Position numbers and translations under genes: made by a program
DNA from: Lachnospiraceae bacterium
Lineage (GTDB): Bacteria > Bacillota > Clostridia > Lachnospirales > Lachnospiraceae
Assembly: GCA_902363445.1 (NCBI GenBank)
Contig: CABJAB010000004.1
Span: 1 to 64,000, forward strand
DNA: 64,000 nt
Direction: 5' to 3'
In this document: positions 9,232 to 17,149 of the stretch, piece by piece
Layout: each line of letters begins with the position of its first letter
Numbering within the stretch: position 1 is the first letter of the stretch
Notes under the pieces: generated by a model
What the model saw: only the letters and a program-made list of their open reading frames with translations
Told to the model about the DNA's origin: nothing
Database searches by the model: none

Positions 9232-9271
9232 GTCTTATTCACCTCTAGTTTTTATCATCGAAAGCCTTGCA

Positions 9272-11164
9272 TCAAATGCCGATCGCAGCTCTCTTCTCTT
9301 CAATTCGATCAATCATGGAATCAACCAGCTTATCAATATCTTTTTCTACCGTATAAGCTGCCTCGACCCACTCTCTGACGCCATTTGTCAGAAGATCGGC
9401 AACCTCAGAAGATCCAGATACATAAGGGTCAACGCCTAAGAAGGTATCAATACCAGTAGCCACAACATAGTTACCGATCGAAACGGCCTTTTCTGACATC
9501 CACTCAGGAGCACAGCCCACTACCGGCAGCTGAGAAATCTTAAGTCCGGAATCCTTAGCCAAAGTCGCAGCCAGGATCATCATACGGCTGATATCCACAC
9601 AGGAGCCCATATGAAGCACGGGAGGGATGTCTGCCAGCTCACACACTCTCTTTAAGCCGGCGCCGCAAAGATCTTTTGCCTGCTTATCCATAAGTCCCGC
9701 TTTCGCAGCGGCCTGTGCGGCGCAGCCGGAAGCGATGACTATAATATCATTTGCGATCAGCTTTTTCATCAGCTCGATATGAGCATGGTCGGGACGAATC
9801 TTAGGGTTATTGCAGCCTACCATCGCAACCGCACCGCGGATTACGCCGGAAGTGATGCACTCCAGGAGAGGCTTGGTAGTGCCGGTCTCATCCACCTGAG
9901 AGTTTGTGACACCGTCCAGAACCTTTACGATCGCTTCTACAGAATAACCGACAGTAGCTTTCTGCTTCATATCGGGAATGTATACCAGATCCTTATTTCT
10001 GTTTACAAAATTTTCGCAGGCAAGCTTAACGATCGCCTTTGCATTCTCTCCTGCATTCTCTGCATGGAACTCGATGAATTCAGAGTCAGGCATCTGAGCG
10101 ATCGGAGATGTGGTGATGAATTTTGTATGGAAGCATTTGCTCAGCGGCCCGAGCGCCGGGAAAATACACTGAACGTCAACGACAATCGCCTCACATGCGC
10201 CGGTCAGAACTACGTTCTCCTGCTGAAGGAAGTTTCCGGCCATGGGAATCCCGCGGCGCATCGCTACTTCATTGGAGGTACAGCAGACGCCGGATACGGT
10301 AATGCCCTTTGCGCCAAAAGATTTTGCATATGCGATCATCTCAGGATCATCCGCATATTCACAGATCATTTCTGACAGGCTCGGATCGTGGCCGTGTACG
10401 ATAATATTTACATTTTCCGCGTTCATGACGCCCAAGTTCGCTTCCGTATCGACAGGCTTAGGTGTGCCAAACAGAACGTCTGAAAATTCCGTGCCGCACA
10501 TGGAACCGCCCCAGCCGTCTGCAAGACCTGCCCGCAGAGACTGACGAATCAGAGCTTCCGGCTTGGAGGAACATCCCATATGGCTCATATGTAAAGAAGT
10601 AGAAACTTCACGGTCGATCGCCCGGGGAGCGATTCCTTCTCTTTCCCAGATATCCTGGGTGGTCTGAGGAGCTCTCTTCAGCCATCTCTGATTGCCAAAG
10701 GGCTTGCCGTATTCCAGCAGAGCCAGCTCGGCCATCTCATGAGCCAGATCGTAAATATCTTTTCCTTCTGTTTCCACACCCCACTCTTTTGCGATTCTTT
10801 TCAGCTTCTCAGGGTCTTTTACTTTATAATTTCCGTCTTCTGCGGACAAATACAAAGTATGACAGATCTCACGTCCATGATCTGAGTGAGTAGCCGCTCC
10901 GCCGGCGGTAAATTTCAGGTAGTTACGCCCTACGATACCGTGCACGTCACATCCGCAGATGCCTCTGGGCGCTTTGGGTGTGATACGGCAGGGTCCCATA
11001 GCACAGATACGGCAGCAGACGCCGGTCTCACCGAATTTACAGTGAGGCGACTGATTCTTCACCCTCATCTGCCAGGAATCAGCGCCAACCTTCGCGCCTG
11101 TTTCCAGGAGTCTGGCTGTAGCTGCCTCAAATTCATCAACGCTTGTTAACTTAAAGTCTCCCAT
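9272..11164 (-). CDS. acsA: Anaerobic carbon monoxide dehydrogenase, catalytic subunit
   Basis: The 630-residue Ni-Fe enzyme (AcsA/CooS) interconverts CO2 and CO and supplies CO to AcsB. The N-terminal cysteines that hold the D- and B-clusters are at 42, 50, 51, 54, 59, 70 and 72 (FGETGVCCRICAMGPCRIT and GICGCDVHG). C-cluster regions are recognisable in TVSGVCCTSNEVAMRRG, AMVGCNNPKI and VIASGCAAQAAAKAG. It lies between the two cooC genes, and a GC-rich hairpin precedes its ribosome binding site. No CooF-type ferredoxin gene is adjacent, which agrees with an ACS-linked rather than hydrogenase-linked enzyme. Confidence 0.97.
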   Translation of the reverse strand: MGDFKLTSVDEFEAATARLLETGAKVGADSWQMRVKNQSPHCKFGETGVCCRICAMGPCRITPKAPRGICGCDVHGIVGRNYLKFTAGGAATHSDHGREICHTLYLSAEDGNYKVKDPEKLKRIAKEWGVETEGKDIYDLAHEMAELALLEYGKPFGNQRWLKRAPQTTQDIWEREGIAPRAIDREVSTSLHMSHMGCSSKPEALIRQSLRAGLADGWGGSMCGTEFSDVLFGTPKPVDTEANLGVMNAENVNIIVHGHDPSLSEMICEYADDPEMIAYAKSFGAKGITVSGVCCTSNEVAMRRGIPMAGNFLQQENVVLTGACEAIVVDVQCIFPALGPLSKCFHTKFITTSPIAQMPDSEFIEFHAENAGENAKAIVKLACENFVNRNKDLVYIPDMKQKATVGYSVEAIVKVLDGVTNSQVDETGTTKPLLECITSGVIRGAVAMVGCNNPKIRPDHAHIELMKKLIANDIIVIASGCAAQAAAKAGLMDKQAKDLCGAGLKRVCELADIPPVLHMGSCVDISRMMILAATLAKDSGLKISQLPVVGCAPEWMSEKAVSIGNYVVATGIDTFLGVDPYVSGSSEVADLLTNGVREWVEAAYTVEKDIDKLVDSMIDRIEEKRAAIGI

Positions 11165-11185
11165 TATTAACCTCCTTCAGTTTCA

Positions 11186-11205
11186 GCCCGCCTGATCTGG
11201 CGGGC
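11186..11205 (-). promoter_or_regulatory. Hairpin in the cooC2-acsA gap
   Basis: A 7-bp GC-rich stem (11186-11192 with 11199-11205) with a 6-nt loop sits just upstream of the acsA ribosome binding site and has no T-run after it. It resembles the other two intercistronic stem-loops of this operon. Confidence 0.55.
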
Positions 11206-11217
11206 CATTCAATTCAA

Positions 11218-11994
11218 TTAAGAATGTAACAGTTTTTCCACTGCTTCAATCAAGGCCTTTCTCACAGGGGAATCCTGGGGCAGGTTCACTGCCGTGGGCT
11301 TCCCCTCACAGTCAAACTCATACACCGCTTCACTGTGGGGAACTACGCCTATCAGATTCAGCCCCTGATTATTGATCTCCTCCCGGATACCTTCGTTCAG
11401 GCTGCCTTCCGGCGCCCTATTCACGATAAGCCCCATTGCTCCGGGATTCAATTTGCATTCCTTCACCAGCTCCGCAATCCTGCCAACCGCCTGAATCCCT
11501 CTCCTGGAGCAGTCACTTACCAGAATCACTGCATCCACATGGGGAAGAATTCCCCGGCTGACATGTTCCATACCAGCTTCATTGTCTACGACAATATATT
11601 CATATTGGCCGGAGAGTCTGGCGACTTGGGCCGTCAAAAGGCCATTCACATAGCAGTAGCAGCCTGAGCCCTGGGTTCTCCCCATCACCAGCAAATCATA
11701 GTCGTCTTCTTCAACCAGTGCGGAATTGAACCGGAACGCCGCGTAGTCCTGCTTCGACATGCCTGCCGGAATCGGACTGGGATCCATCATTTCCGCCCGG
11801 GCTATCTCCTCCCGGATATCTCCCAGAGTCGCTTCCACTTCCACGCCGAGAACTTCGTTCAGATTGGAATTGGCATCCGCATCCACGGCCAGGATTGGCC
11901 CTTTTTCTTTTTCGCACAAATATTGAATCAGCAGACCGCAAAGGGTTGTCTTGCCAACGCCGCCCTTGCCTGCCACCGCAATCGTATAGGCCAT
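11218..11994 (-). CDS. cooC: CooC-type nickel-insertion ATPase, copy 2
   Basis: This 258-residue MinD-like ATPase has GKGGVGKTT at residues 9-17, AVDADANSNLNEVLG, and a C-X-C pair at Cys112 and Cys114 (GSGCYCYVNGLL), as expected for CooC/AcsF. It is clearly a paralogue of the copy between acsA and acsB, not a recent duplicate. The start at 11994 is chosen over an in-frame codon at 12012 because GGAGGG lies 8 nt upstream of it. It follows metF by 35 bp. Confidence 0.92.
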   Translation of the reverse strand: MAYTIAVAGKGGVGKTTLCGLLIQYLCEKEKGPILAVDADANSNLNEVLGVEVEATLGDIREEIARAEMMDPSPIPAGMSKQDYAAFRFNSALVEEDDYDLLVMGRTQGSGCYCYVNGLLTAQVARLSGQYEYIVVDNEAGMEHVSRGILPHVDAVILVSDCSRRGIQAVGRIAELVKECKLNPGAMGLIVNRAPEGSLNEGIREEINNQGLNLIGVVPHSEAVYEFDCEGKPTAVNLPQDSPVRKALIEAVEKLLHS

Positions 11995-12029
11995 TTCAGT
12001 GCCCTCCTTCATGTCTCATGTTTATGTGA

Positions 12030-12950
12030 TCAAACAATCGTACGCAGTCCTGAACGGTTGATGATTTCCGATACATCCTTCCATTTGTTAAGAGCATACA
12101 TATGGATACCGTCAACGCCGCACGCACGGTACTCATCCATCTGTCTGATCGTATATTCAATGCCGGCTTCCTTAAAGGCAGCTTTCTTTTCATCAACTGC
12201 GGCATCAAAAGGCTCTTTGTCAAACGGATTCGGGAAGATCCAGTTCTTTGAGATGATCTCGCAAAGCTTACGGTCCATCACACAGGCGTTGCGGGAAAGT
12301 GCCATATTAATAGTAGCAGCCATATCCAAGATTGGCATGATACCTACGTCTACAGGCATGGTGATGCCGGCTTTGCGGATCGCATCCAGCCAGCGCTTGA
12401 ACTGTTCCATATCCCAGCAAAGCTGAGTCATGATATAATCGGCGCCATTGTCCTGTTTTTGTTTCAGAACAGCGATGTCGGCTTCCAGGCTGCGGCAGGA
12501 AATATGTCCTTCGGGAGAACCTGCGACAGCAATCTCGATCTTATCGCCGAATTCCTTCCGTACAAAAGCTACCAGGTCCGTAGCATAGGCGAAATCTCCG
12601 CCCGTTCCGGTCCATCCAAAAGGAAGGTCGCCGCGGAGCGCCAGCATGTTACTAACGCCGTGGTCCAGGTAATCCTGCAGCTGTTCTTTGATGCCCTCAC
12701 GGGTATTGCCGATACAAGTGAAATGAGTTACCGGCGTTGTTCCTGCTTTCTGGATCATCCCGCAGACATCCATGTTCTTTCCTACGTTCGTTCCGCCGGC
12801 GCCATAGGTTACAGAAATATAATCCGGTTTAAATTCACAGAGATGCTCAATGGTCCCCGGAAGGTTCTCCATTCCTTTGTCGGTCTTCGGCGGAAAAAGC
12901 TCGAAGGAAAAAGCTGTCCTCTCCTTCATGATCGCGGTTAACTGTTTCAT
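12030..12950 (-). CDS. metF: Methylenetetrahydrofolate reductase, MetF family
   Basis: A 306-residue FAD-binding TIM-barrel enzyme (FSFELFPPKTDKG, DYISVTYGAGG, THFTCIGNTREG, NMLALRGDLP, DYIMTQLCWDMEQF). It reduces 5,10-methylene-THF to methyl-THF, the last step of the methyl branch. The ATG follows AGGAGG by 8 nt. No zinc-type MetV and no RnfC-like partner gene is visible nearby, so it looks like the stand-alone MetF type. It heads the downstream part of the acetogenesis operon. Its electron donor cannot be read from the sequence. Confidence 0.95.
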   Translation of the reverse strand: MKQLTAIMKERTAFSFELFPPKTDKGMENLPGTIEHLCEFKPDYISVTYGAGGTNVGKNMDVCGMIQKAGTTPVTHFTCIGNTREGIKEQLQDYLDHGVSNMLALRGDLPFGWTGTGGDFAYATDLVAFVRKEFGDKIEIAVAGSPEGHISCRSLEADIAVLKQKQDNGADYIMTQLCWDMEQFKRWLDAIRKAGITMPVDVGIMPILDMAATINMALSRNACVMDRKLCEIISKNWIFPNPFDKEPFDAAVDEKKAAFKEAGIEYTIRQMDEYRACGVDGIHMYALNKWKDVSEIINRSGLRTIV

Positions 12951-13036
12951 AATACATACCTCCTAAGTATATTTCATTTTGTTTTGAACCCATTATTAAT
13001 TATGTGATTTTTTATGTAACATTCTTAAACTCAGTA

Positions 13037-13072
13037 AATACTGCCTCCTGATGCTTTATCCGAGGCAGTATT
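13037..13072 (-). terminator. Hairpin between the cooT-like gene and metF
   Basis: An 11-bp perfect stem (13037-13047 with 13062-13072) and a 14-nt loop lie 18 bp downstream of the cooT-like stop. The T-run after it is weak, so partial termination or attenuation between the nickel module and metF-acs is more likely than a full stop. I found no convincing promoter between it and metF. Confidence 0.5.
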
Positions 13073-13090
13073 CCATTCACTCTAAAGACT

Positions 13091-13285
13091 TCAGTCGGTA
13101 CAGCGGACCTTTACAATGCTGCCCGCCAGGTCAACCTCTGTCAAAGCTCCCTTTATTTTCATTTCCTTGCCGATGATGTCATACATGGTGATCACATCTC
13201 CATCAATGAGAATCTTGCTGACGTTCTTAAGAAGGAGCGTCTCATCCTCTTCCGGCCGTTTACCGTAAACTGCTGCAAGACACAT
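13091..13285 (-). CDS. CooT-like small nickel-binding protein
   Basis: A 64-residue protein starting MCLAAVYG, with the small beta-barrel pattern of the CooT family (VSKILIDGDVITMYDIIGKE ... LAGSIVKVRC). In CooT, Cys2 is the nickel ligand and is conserved here. It follows the His-rich protein by 13 bp and precedes metF and the CODH genes, which fits nickel delivery to CODH. The ribosome binding site AGGAGGTGAAAGGG is strong. Assignment to the family is by pattern; its role in this organism is inferred. Confidence 0.8.
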   Translation of the reverse strand: MCLAAVYGKRPEEDETLLLKNVSKILIDGDVITMYDIIGKEMKIKGALTEVDLAGSIVKVRCTD

Positions 13286-13298
13286 TCCCTTTCACCTC

Positions 13299-13724
13299 CT
13301 ACTTATCTGCTTTCAGTAAGGAAAGTGCCACTTCCAGGCGTACATTGCCGCTCTCGAATTCAGAAACACCCTTTTCAATTTGGTCTGCCGCTTCTCCTTT
13401 TCCCATGGAACGAAGCTTTTTCGCCATTTCATCCAATTCCATCGCATGATGCTTGTTATGCTGAAGCATATAGCTAACCAGCGCCAGAGTCTCATCCTCC
13501 GCTTCCGCACAACTGTCACAGGCGCCGGCACATGCGTGGCTGTGAGCATGGCCGCACTCTTCGCCGTCATGGCTGTGAGTATGGTTTCCGCCATGTTCAT
13601 GATCGTGCTCATTTTCATGGCCTTCCTCATGAACATGTTCATGGGTGTGTTCAATCAAATGGGTGTGGGGATGCGCATGATGGCTGTGGACAATATTTCC
13701 GTTTTCATCCGTAATTACGTGCAT
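13299..13724 (-). CDS. His-rich metal-binding protein (CooJ-like analogue)
   Basis: A 141-residue protein whose first 60 or so residues hold about 21 histidines in HxH and HH runs, followed by CAGACDSC (C-X3-C-X2-C) and a C-terminal helical part (DETLALVSYMLQHNKHHAMELDE). It has no signal peptide, so it is probably a cytoplasmic metal reservoir. The neighbours (CooT-like, CODH, two CooC) point to nickel storage like CooJ, but the layout is reversed, since the His-rich part is N-terminal here. It is the first gene after a consensus promoter. Zinc binding cannot be excluded. Confidence 0.8.
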   Translation of the reverse strand: MHVITDENGNIVHSHHAHPHTHLIEHTHEHVHEEGHENEHDHEHGGNHTHSHDGEECGHAHSHACAGACDSCAEAEDETLALVSYMLQHNKHHAMELDEMAKKLRSMGKGEAADQIEKGVSEFESGNVRLEVALSLLKADK

Positions 13725-13793
13725 TCCACAATCTCCTTTCTGTACTTATTTTCAATAAAAATCATTGTGTTAAATTTTTAATTATTCTTAGTC

Positions 13794-13822
13794 ATTATAC
13801 CTTGTCTGGTAATATTAATCAA
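13794..13822 (-). promoter_or_regulatory. Sigma-A promoter of the nickel/acetogenesis cluster
   Basis: The minus strand reads TTGATT (13817-13822), a 17-nt spacer and a perfect TATAAT (13794-13799), about 70 nt before the His-rich gene. It is the strongest promoter-like sequence upstream of metF and may drive the whole cluster. Confidence 0.75.
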
Positions 13823-13907
13823 GGCTATTTCCTTTTTTTTGGGGTATTTTTGACAATGTTCACAAAAAAATACAAAATATGACCATCTCGATATATGGTG
13901 TCTGTCA

Positions 13908-14408
13908 TTATCTTCCACAGCAGTATTTATATTTTTTTCCGCTTCCGCAGGGACATGGATCATTTCTCCCCACTTTCTTTCCTTTCACGACTGTCGTGGA
14001 AGATTTCTGCTCTTTATAGAGCTCCTTCTGCCGCTCTTCCGTGAAAATATCATTCCACTGAGGGAGTCCGTAAAGCCAGTCCGCCTTTGCCCCGACCATG
14101 TTCTTATACAAGAGCTCTTTGTCAAACTCCAGGCTGACGGGGGTATCCTCTTCCATACTGTCTATAGGATTGCCTTTTTTCAGGCTGTCATTGATGCCGT
14201 CCAGAAAACCGACCATGGTCATCAAATCCACATCATATTTCTCCGCCAGTTCTTTTACCGTACCGGTTACGGCTTCCTCCGGAGCGGAAAGAAGCTTCTC
14301 GTAAATTCCTTTTTCCAGGTTAAAATAATTCCCCCAGAAATAATTGTTCTGCTGTTCGCTCATCTGGCTCTCATAAGCCATTTTTCTCCATTGTTCCAAA
14401 AGTGTCAT
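13908..14408 (-). CDS. SEC-C motif protein of unknown function
   Basis: A 166-residue protein with a helical N-terminal domain ([13 protein letters not shown] ... [14 protein letters not shown]) and a C-terminal SEC-C zinc motif ([18 protein letters not shown]), as found at the end of SecA and in many stand-alone proteins. I place the start at 14408; an earlier in-frame ATG at 14459 falls inside the -10 box of the promoter and would not be on the mRNA. GAAGGATGG precedes the chosen ATG. Function unknown. Confidence 0.8.
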   Translation of the reverse strand: MTLLEQWRKMAYESQMSEQQNNYFWGNYFNLEKGIYEKLLSAPEEAVTGTVKELAEKYDVDLMTMVGFLDGINDSLKKGNPIDSMEEDTPVSLEFDKELLYKNMVGAKADWLYGLPQWNDIFTEERQKELYKEQKSSTTVVKGKKVGRNDPCPCGSGKKYKYCCGR

Positions 14409-14457
14409 TCCCTGTACCATCCTTCTATTGATTAAAAATAATACTTCTCTAGTGTCC

Positions 14458-14487
14458 ATTATACCCGAAGCGGACAGGTTATGGCAA
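14458..14487 (-). promoter_or_regulatory. Promoter of the SEC-C gene
   Basis: TTGCCA (14482-14487), 18 nt, TATAAT (14458-14463) on the minus strand. The -10 box overlaps an in-frame upstream ATG of the SEC-C gene, which fixes the true start downstream. Confidence 0.75.
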
Positions 14488-14555
14488 TAGCAAATTCAGG
14501 ATTCTATCACTCCTTTCCAGCAATGTTGCCGCAAAAAAACAAGTGTGATATACTA

Positions 14556-15345
14556 TACCTTGCCGCATGAAGTGCGCCTGCCCGGAGGGCATGAATTAAG
14601 GGATGCCCTTGGGTATAATACAAAATACATTTTGGAATCATTTTCGTTAATTCCAATCGAGCCCCAGTTAGACACCGGCAGAAGTTCCGGACCGTCACGA
14701 TTTCGGTTCGCTGGCGATGCAGGGGCCGCTTTATCCCCGCTTCGAGAGTACCGCTCACATGTCGACGGAAAATCTTAATGATTTCCCGTCTCCTGTTCGC
14801 TCAGAAACGGAATCGGATTTTCCGTTTCTGTCTCCCTCCGCCTGGGGAACACCGGCCGCTGCCCTGCGGCGCTCGCCTTTAGGCCGATCCGGAATCTTTC
14901 CGCCGGCGCCCTGCCTGCCGCACCACATTGGACAAATTTCATTTCCTGGATTCCAGAAAAGGATTGGATATCCACACGGCCCGCGCGCCTTATGGCAGCG
15001 GGCCGCGGTGGGCTGCCCCAATGACTTGCAAGGCAAATGAGAGCTTATTTCGGTGCGGGAAAAAGAGCAGGAGGAATAATCCGATTTCATCGTAAGACGA
15101 GCGCCGCAAAGACGTTAGCAGGATCTTCCCGGCCGCAGGAAGGCAAAAATCGCATATCATGCGGATTTTTGTTGGAATCTGACATGGAAAAATATCGATT
15201 TATCCATGTCAGTTGGAAATGACCGACCGGAGGCCGTAAAGATCCTGGTTACGGCTGCCAGCGAGCCGCCTGGATGGAATCGGATTTCCTCTTGCTTTGT
15301 AAATCTGAAAAAGAGAACTTGTTTAAAAGGTATTCAAAGGTATAC
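14556..15345. repeat. Structured non-coding repeat, copy A (about 790 bp)
   Basis: The 931-bp gene-free stretch between the SEC-C and PHP genes is filled by an element about 85 % identical by eye to 45792-46583. It begins TACCTTGCCGC next to a TA and ends CAAAGGTA, also next to a TA. Conserved hairpins include 15144-15151 with 15164-15171, 15179-15188 with 15203-15212 (10 bp), an 11-bp stem in the CAGAAACGGAA segment near 14802-14829, and an 11-bp stem near 14763-14790. Short open frames occur on both strands but are not conserved as proteins in length or frame. Unlike copy B it lacks the right-hand 57-bp inverted repeat. It is either an RNA gene or a non-autonomous mobile element. Confidence 0.85.
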
Positions 15346-15391
15346 ACAATAGGCCATATTTTCATATATCATCAGGAAAGGATCTTCTTCT

Positions 15392-16240
15392 ATGAACTTA
15401 AGTACAGACTTATCTATAGATCTTCATATCCACTCCACTTATTCTGACGGCTCCTTCACTCCGGAAGAGCTGGCTGTCCTTGCAAAGGAAAAAGAGCTGG
15501 CCGCCATCTCCCTGACCGACCATGATACCGCCGCAGGAATACCAGAGCTGCTGGAAGCCTGTGACCGTCTGAGCATCCAGGCAATCCCGGGAATCGAACT
15601 GTCCTGTACCTGGCAGGGAAAAAGCGTTCATATCCTGGGATACGGGATGGATTGGCAGGCTCCCGGGTTTCGGGAACAGCTGGCGCGCTGGCAGGCAGAC
15701 CGAGAAATCCGGAATCAAAAAATCGTGGAGAAACTTCAAAATGGGGGATTCGATATATCCATGGAAGCTCTTCACCGATATTTTAAGGGAGCCGTACTCA
15801 CCAGAGCCAACATAGCCGTATACCTGGCTGAAAAAGGGCAAATTGCAGATAAAGATACTGCTTTTTCCAAACTGATCGGAAAAGGCTGTCCCTATTTTGT
15901 TCCAAGAAAACCGGTAGCCCCGGAAGAAGCCATTTCATTTCTCCTGTCCTACGGCGGGATGCCGGTATTCGCTCATCCAATCTTATGTCATATGTGTGAA
16001 ATACAATTGGATTCTTTCACCGGCCATCTGAAAGCTCTCGGTCTTCGTGGGATAGAGAGCTATTACTCCGGATATACTTCATCTGACGAGGCATCGATCG
16101 CCAGGATAGCCAAAAAACACGGTCTTTTTCTCACCGGCGGTTCCGACTTCCACGGCACCGCCAAGCCTTCTATCTCCCTGGGTACAGGGAAAGGGAACCT
16201 TCACGTTCCGTATTCCTGCTTTTTAAATCTTGTCTCCTAA
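15392..16240 (+). CDS. PHP-domain phosphoesterase (RNase AM/YciV-like)
   Basis: A 282-residue member of the PHP family with the metal-binding motifs DLHIHSTYSDG, SLTDHDT, PGIELSC, and C-terminal FAHPIL and GGSDFHG. Relatives include the 5'-3' exonuclease/phosphatase YciV (RnaseAM). The substrate cannot be told from sequence. It is monocistronic: a repeat element lies upstream and a convergent terminator downstream. An AGGAAAGGA ribosome binding site precedes the ATG. Confidence 0.88.
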   Translation: MNLSTDLSIDLHIHSTYSDGSFTPEELAVLAKEKELAAISLTDHDTAAGIPELLEACDRLSIQAIPGIELSCTWQGKSVHILGYGMDWQAPGFREQLARWQADREIRNQKIVEKLQNGGFDISMEALHRYFKGAVLTRANIAVYLAEKGQIADKDTAFSKLIGKGCPYFVPRKPVAPEEAISFLLSYGGMPVFAHPILCHMCEIQLDSFTGHLKALGLRGIESYYSGYTSSDEASIARIAKKHGLFLTGGSDFHGTAKPSISLGTGKGNLHVPYSCFLNLVS

Positions 16241-16279
16241 GTATCTCTGGATGGCTTTTTATAATGATTTAAGCAAATT

Positions 16280-16318
16280 ACAAACGCCCGTACAGCTTTG
16301 TGCCGTACGGGCGTTTGT
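16280..16318. terminator. Bidirectional terminator between PHP gene and ABC permease
   Basis: A perfect 14-bp stem (16280-16293 with 16305-16318) with an 11-nt loop between convergent genes. T-runs on both sides are modest. Confidence 0.7.
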
Positions 16319-16354
16319 CAATTCTGCCTCACAGAAAAAAAGGTGACAGGCATC

Positions 16355-17149
16355 TCATTCCAAATTCAGCCTATGCTTTAAAATGCAGTAAGAACCAATA
16401 TATCCTCCCGCTGCTACCGCGGTCTTAAACAATATGGAGGCAAGATTCGTCACAGTGAAATACAAGGTAGAGCCGTAGGAACCGTCAAGAAGACTGATAA
16501 AGATTGTACTGCCAAGCGCCGAGATCATCCCCAGCACAATATTCGTTCCTATATAGATGCCGATGGCCGCCAGGACTCTGTGTTTTGATACCAGCTGGCC
16601 GACACAGATGGAAAAATATATCATCAATACCATCTGAATGACAGAAACCAGTCCGTTCAGGACATACAAGATTGCGACAAATGGATTATAGAGCTTGACC
16701 GCCTCAAACAGCCGCTCTGCAAAACTCACCATGGGATATCCCCACATATCGGTTCCCGCAGTCAGGATCACTCCGGATAAAGCCAGGATCACAAAGCTGA
16801 CAATCAGCAGGGTCACACCGCTGATGATTTTTGAGATCAGATGGGAATGATAGGACACCGGCAGGGTAAAGGAAAGATATCCCTCGTTTCCCATCAGATT
16901 TTTGTAAAAGCGCATGGCGATCATAAGATACGTCAGCACCATCAGAGCGCCGCAGCCAATGAAATACATGACGACGGACCCCATTACGGTCATCATAGAA
17001 AGAACGTCATTGTCAAAGGCCGGGTAATCAATATCCACCATGGCAATGGAAATACGCGCCAAGAAAGTGATGCCGATAAAGACCGCATACATGAGCAGAA
17101 AATAATATAGATTAGATTTATAATCATATTTTAACAGTTTGCCTAACAT
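16355..17149 (-). CDS. ABC transporter permease (ABC-2 type)
   Basis: A 264-residue membrane protein with about six hydrophobic segments, for example YYFLLMYAVFIGITFLA near residue 15 and ISGVTLLIVSFVILALSG near 115. It overlaps the ATPase gene by 7 bp, so the two form one exporter. This pair lacks the GntR regulator often found next to such exporters in Firmicutes. The substrate is unknown. Confidence 0.85.
   Translation of the reverse strand: MLGKLLKYDYKSNLYYFLLMYAVFIGITFLARISIAMVDIDYPAFDNDVLSMMTVMGSVVMYFIGCGALMVLTYLMIAMRFYKNLMGNEGYLSFTLPVSYHSHLISKIISGVTLLIVSFVILALSGVILTAGTDMWGYPMVSFAERLFEAVKLYNPFVAILYVLNGLVSVIQMVLMIYFSICVGQLVSKHRVLAAIGIYIGTNIVLGMISALGSTIFISLLDGSYGSTLYFTVTNLASILFKTAVAAGGYIGSYCILKHRLNLE

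Noticed and set aside
13862..13907. A small gene or terminator downstream of the SEC-C gene
   Set aside because: The stretch is A/T-rich with homopolymers, and I see neither a ribosome binding site with an open frame nor a convincing stem.
14507..15222. Several open frames of 60-111 codons on both strands of repeat copy A as protein genes
   Set aside because: The corresponding frames in copy B differ in length and are interrupted or shifted, substitutions are not concentrated at third positions, and much of the conservation follows hairpins. Database entries that look like these peptides would be false genes.
14556..15345. Group II or group I intron remnant
   Set aside because: No GUGYG-type 5' end, no recognisable domain V, no reverse transcriptase or homing endonuclease, and the ends carry TACCTTG inverted repeats with TA flanks.
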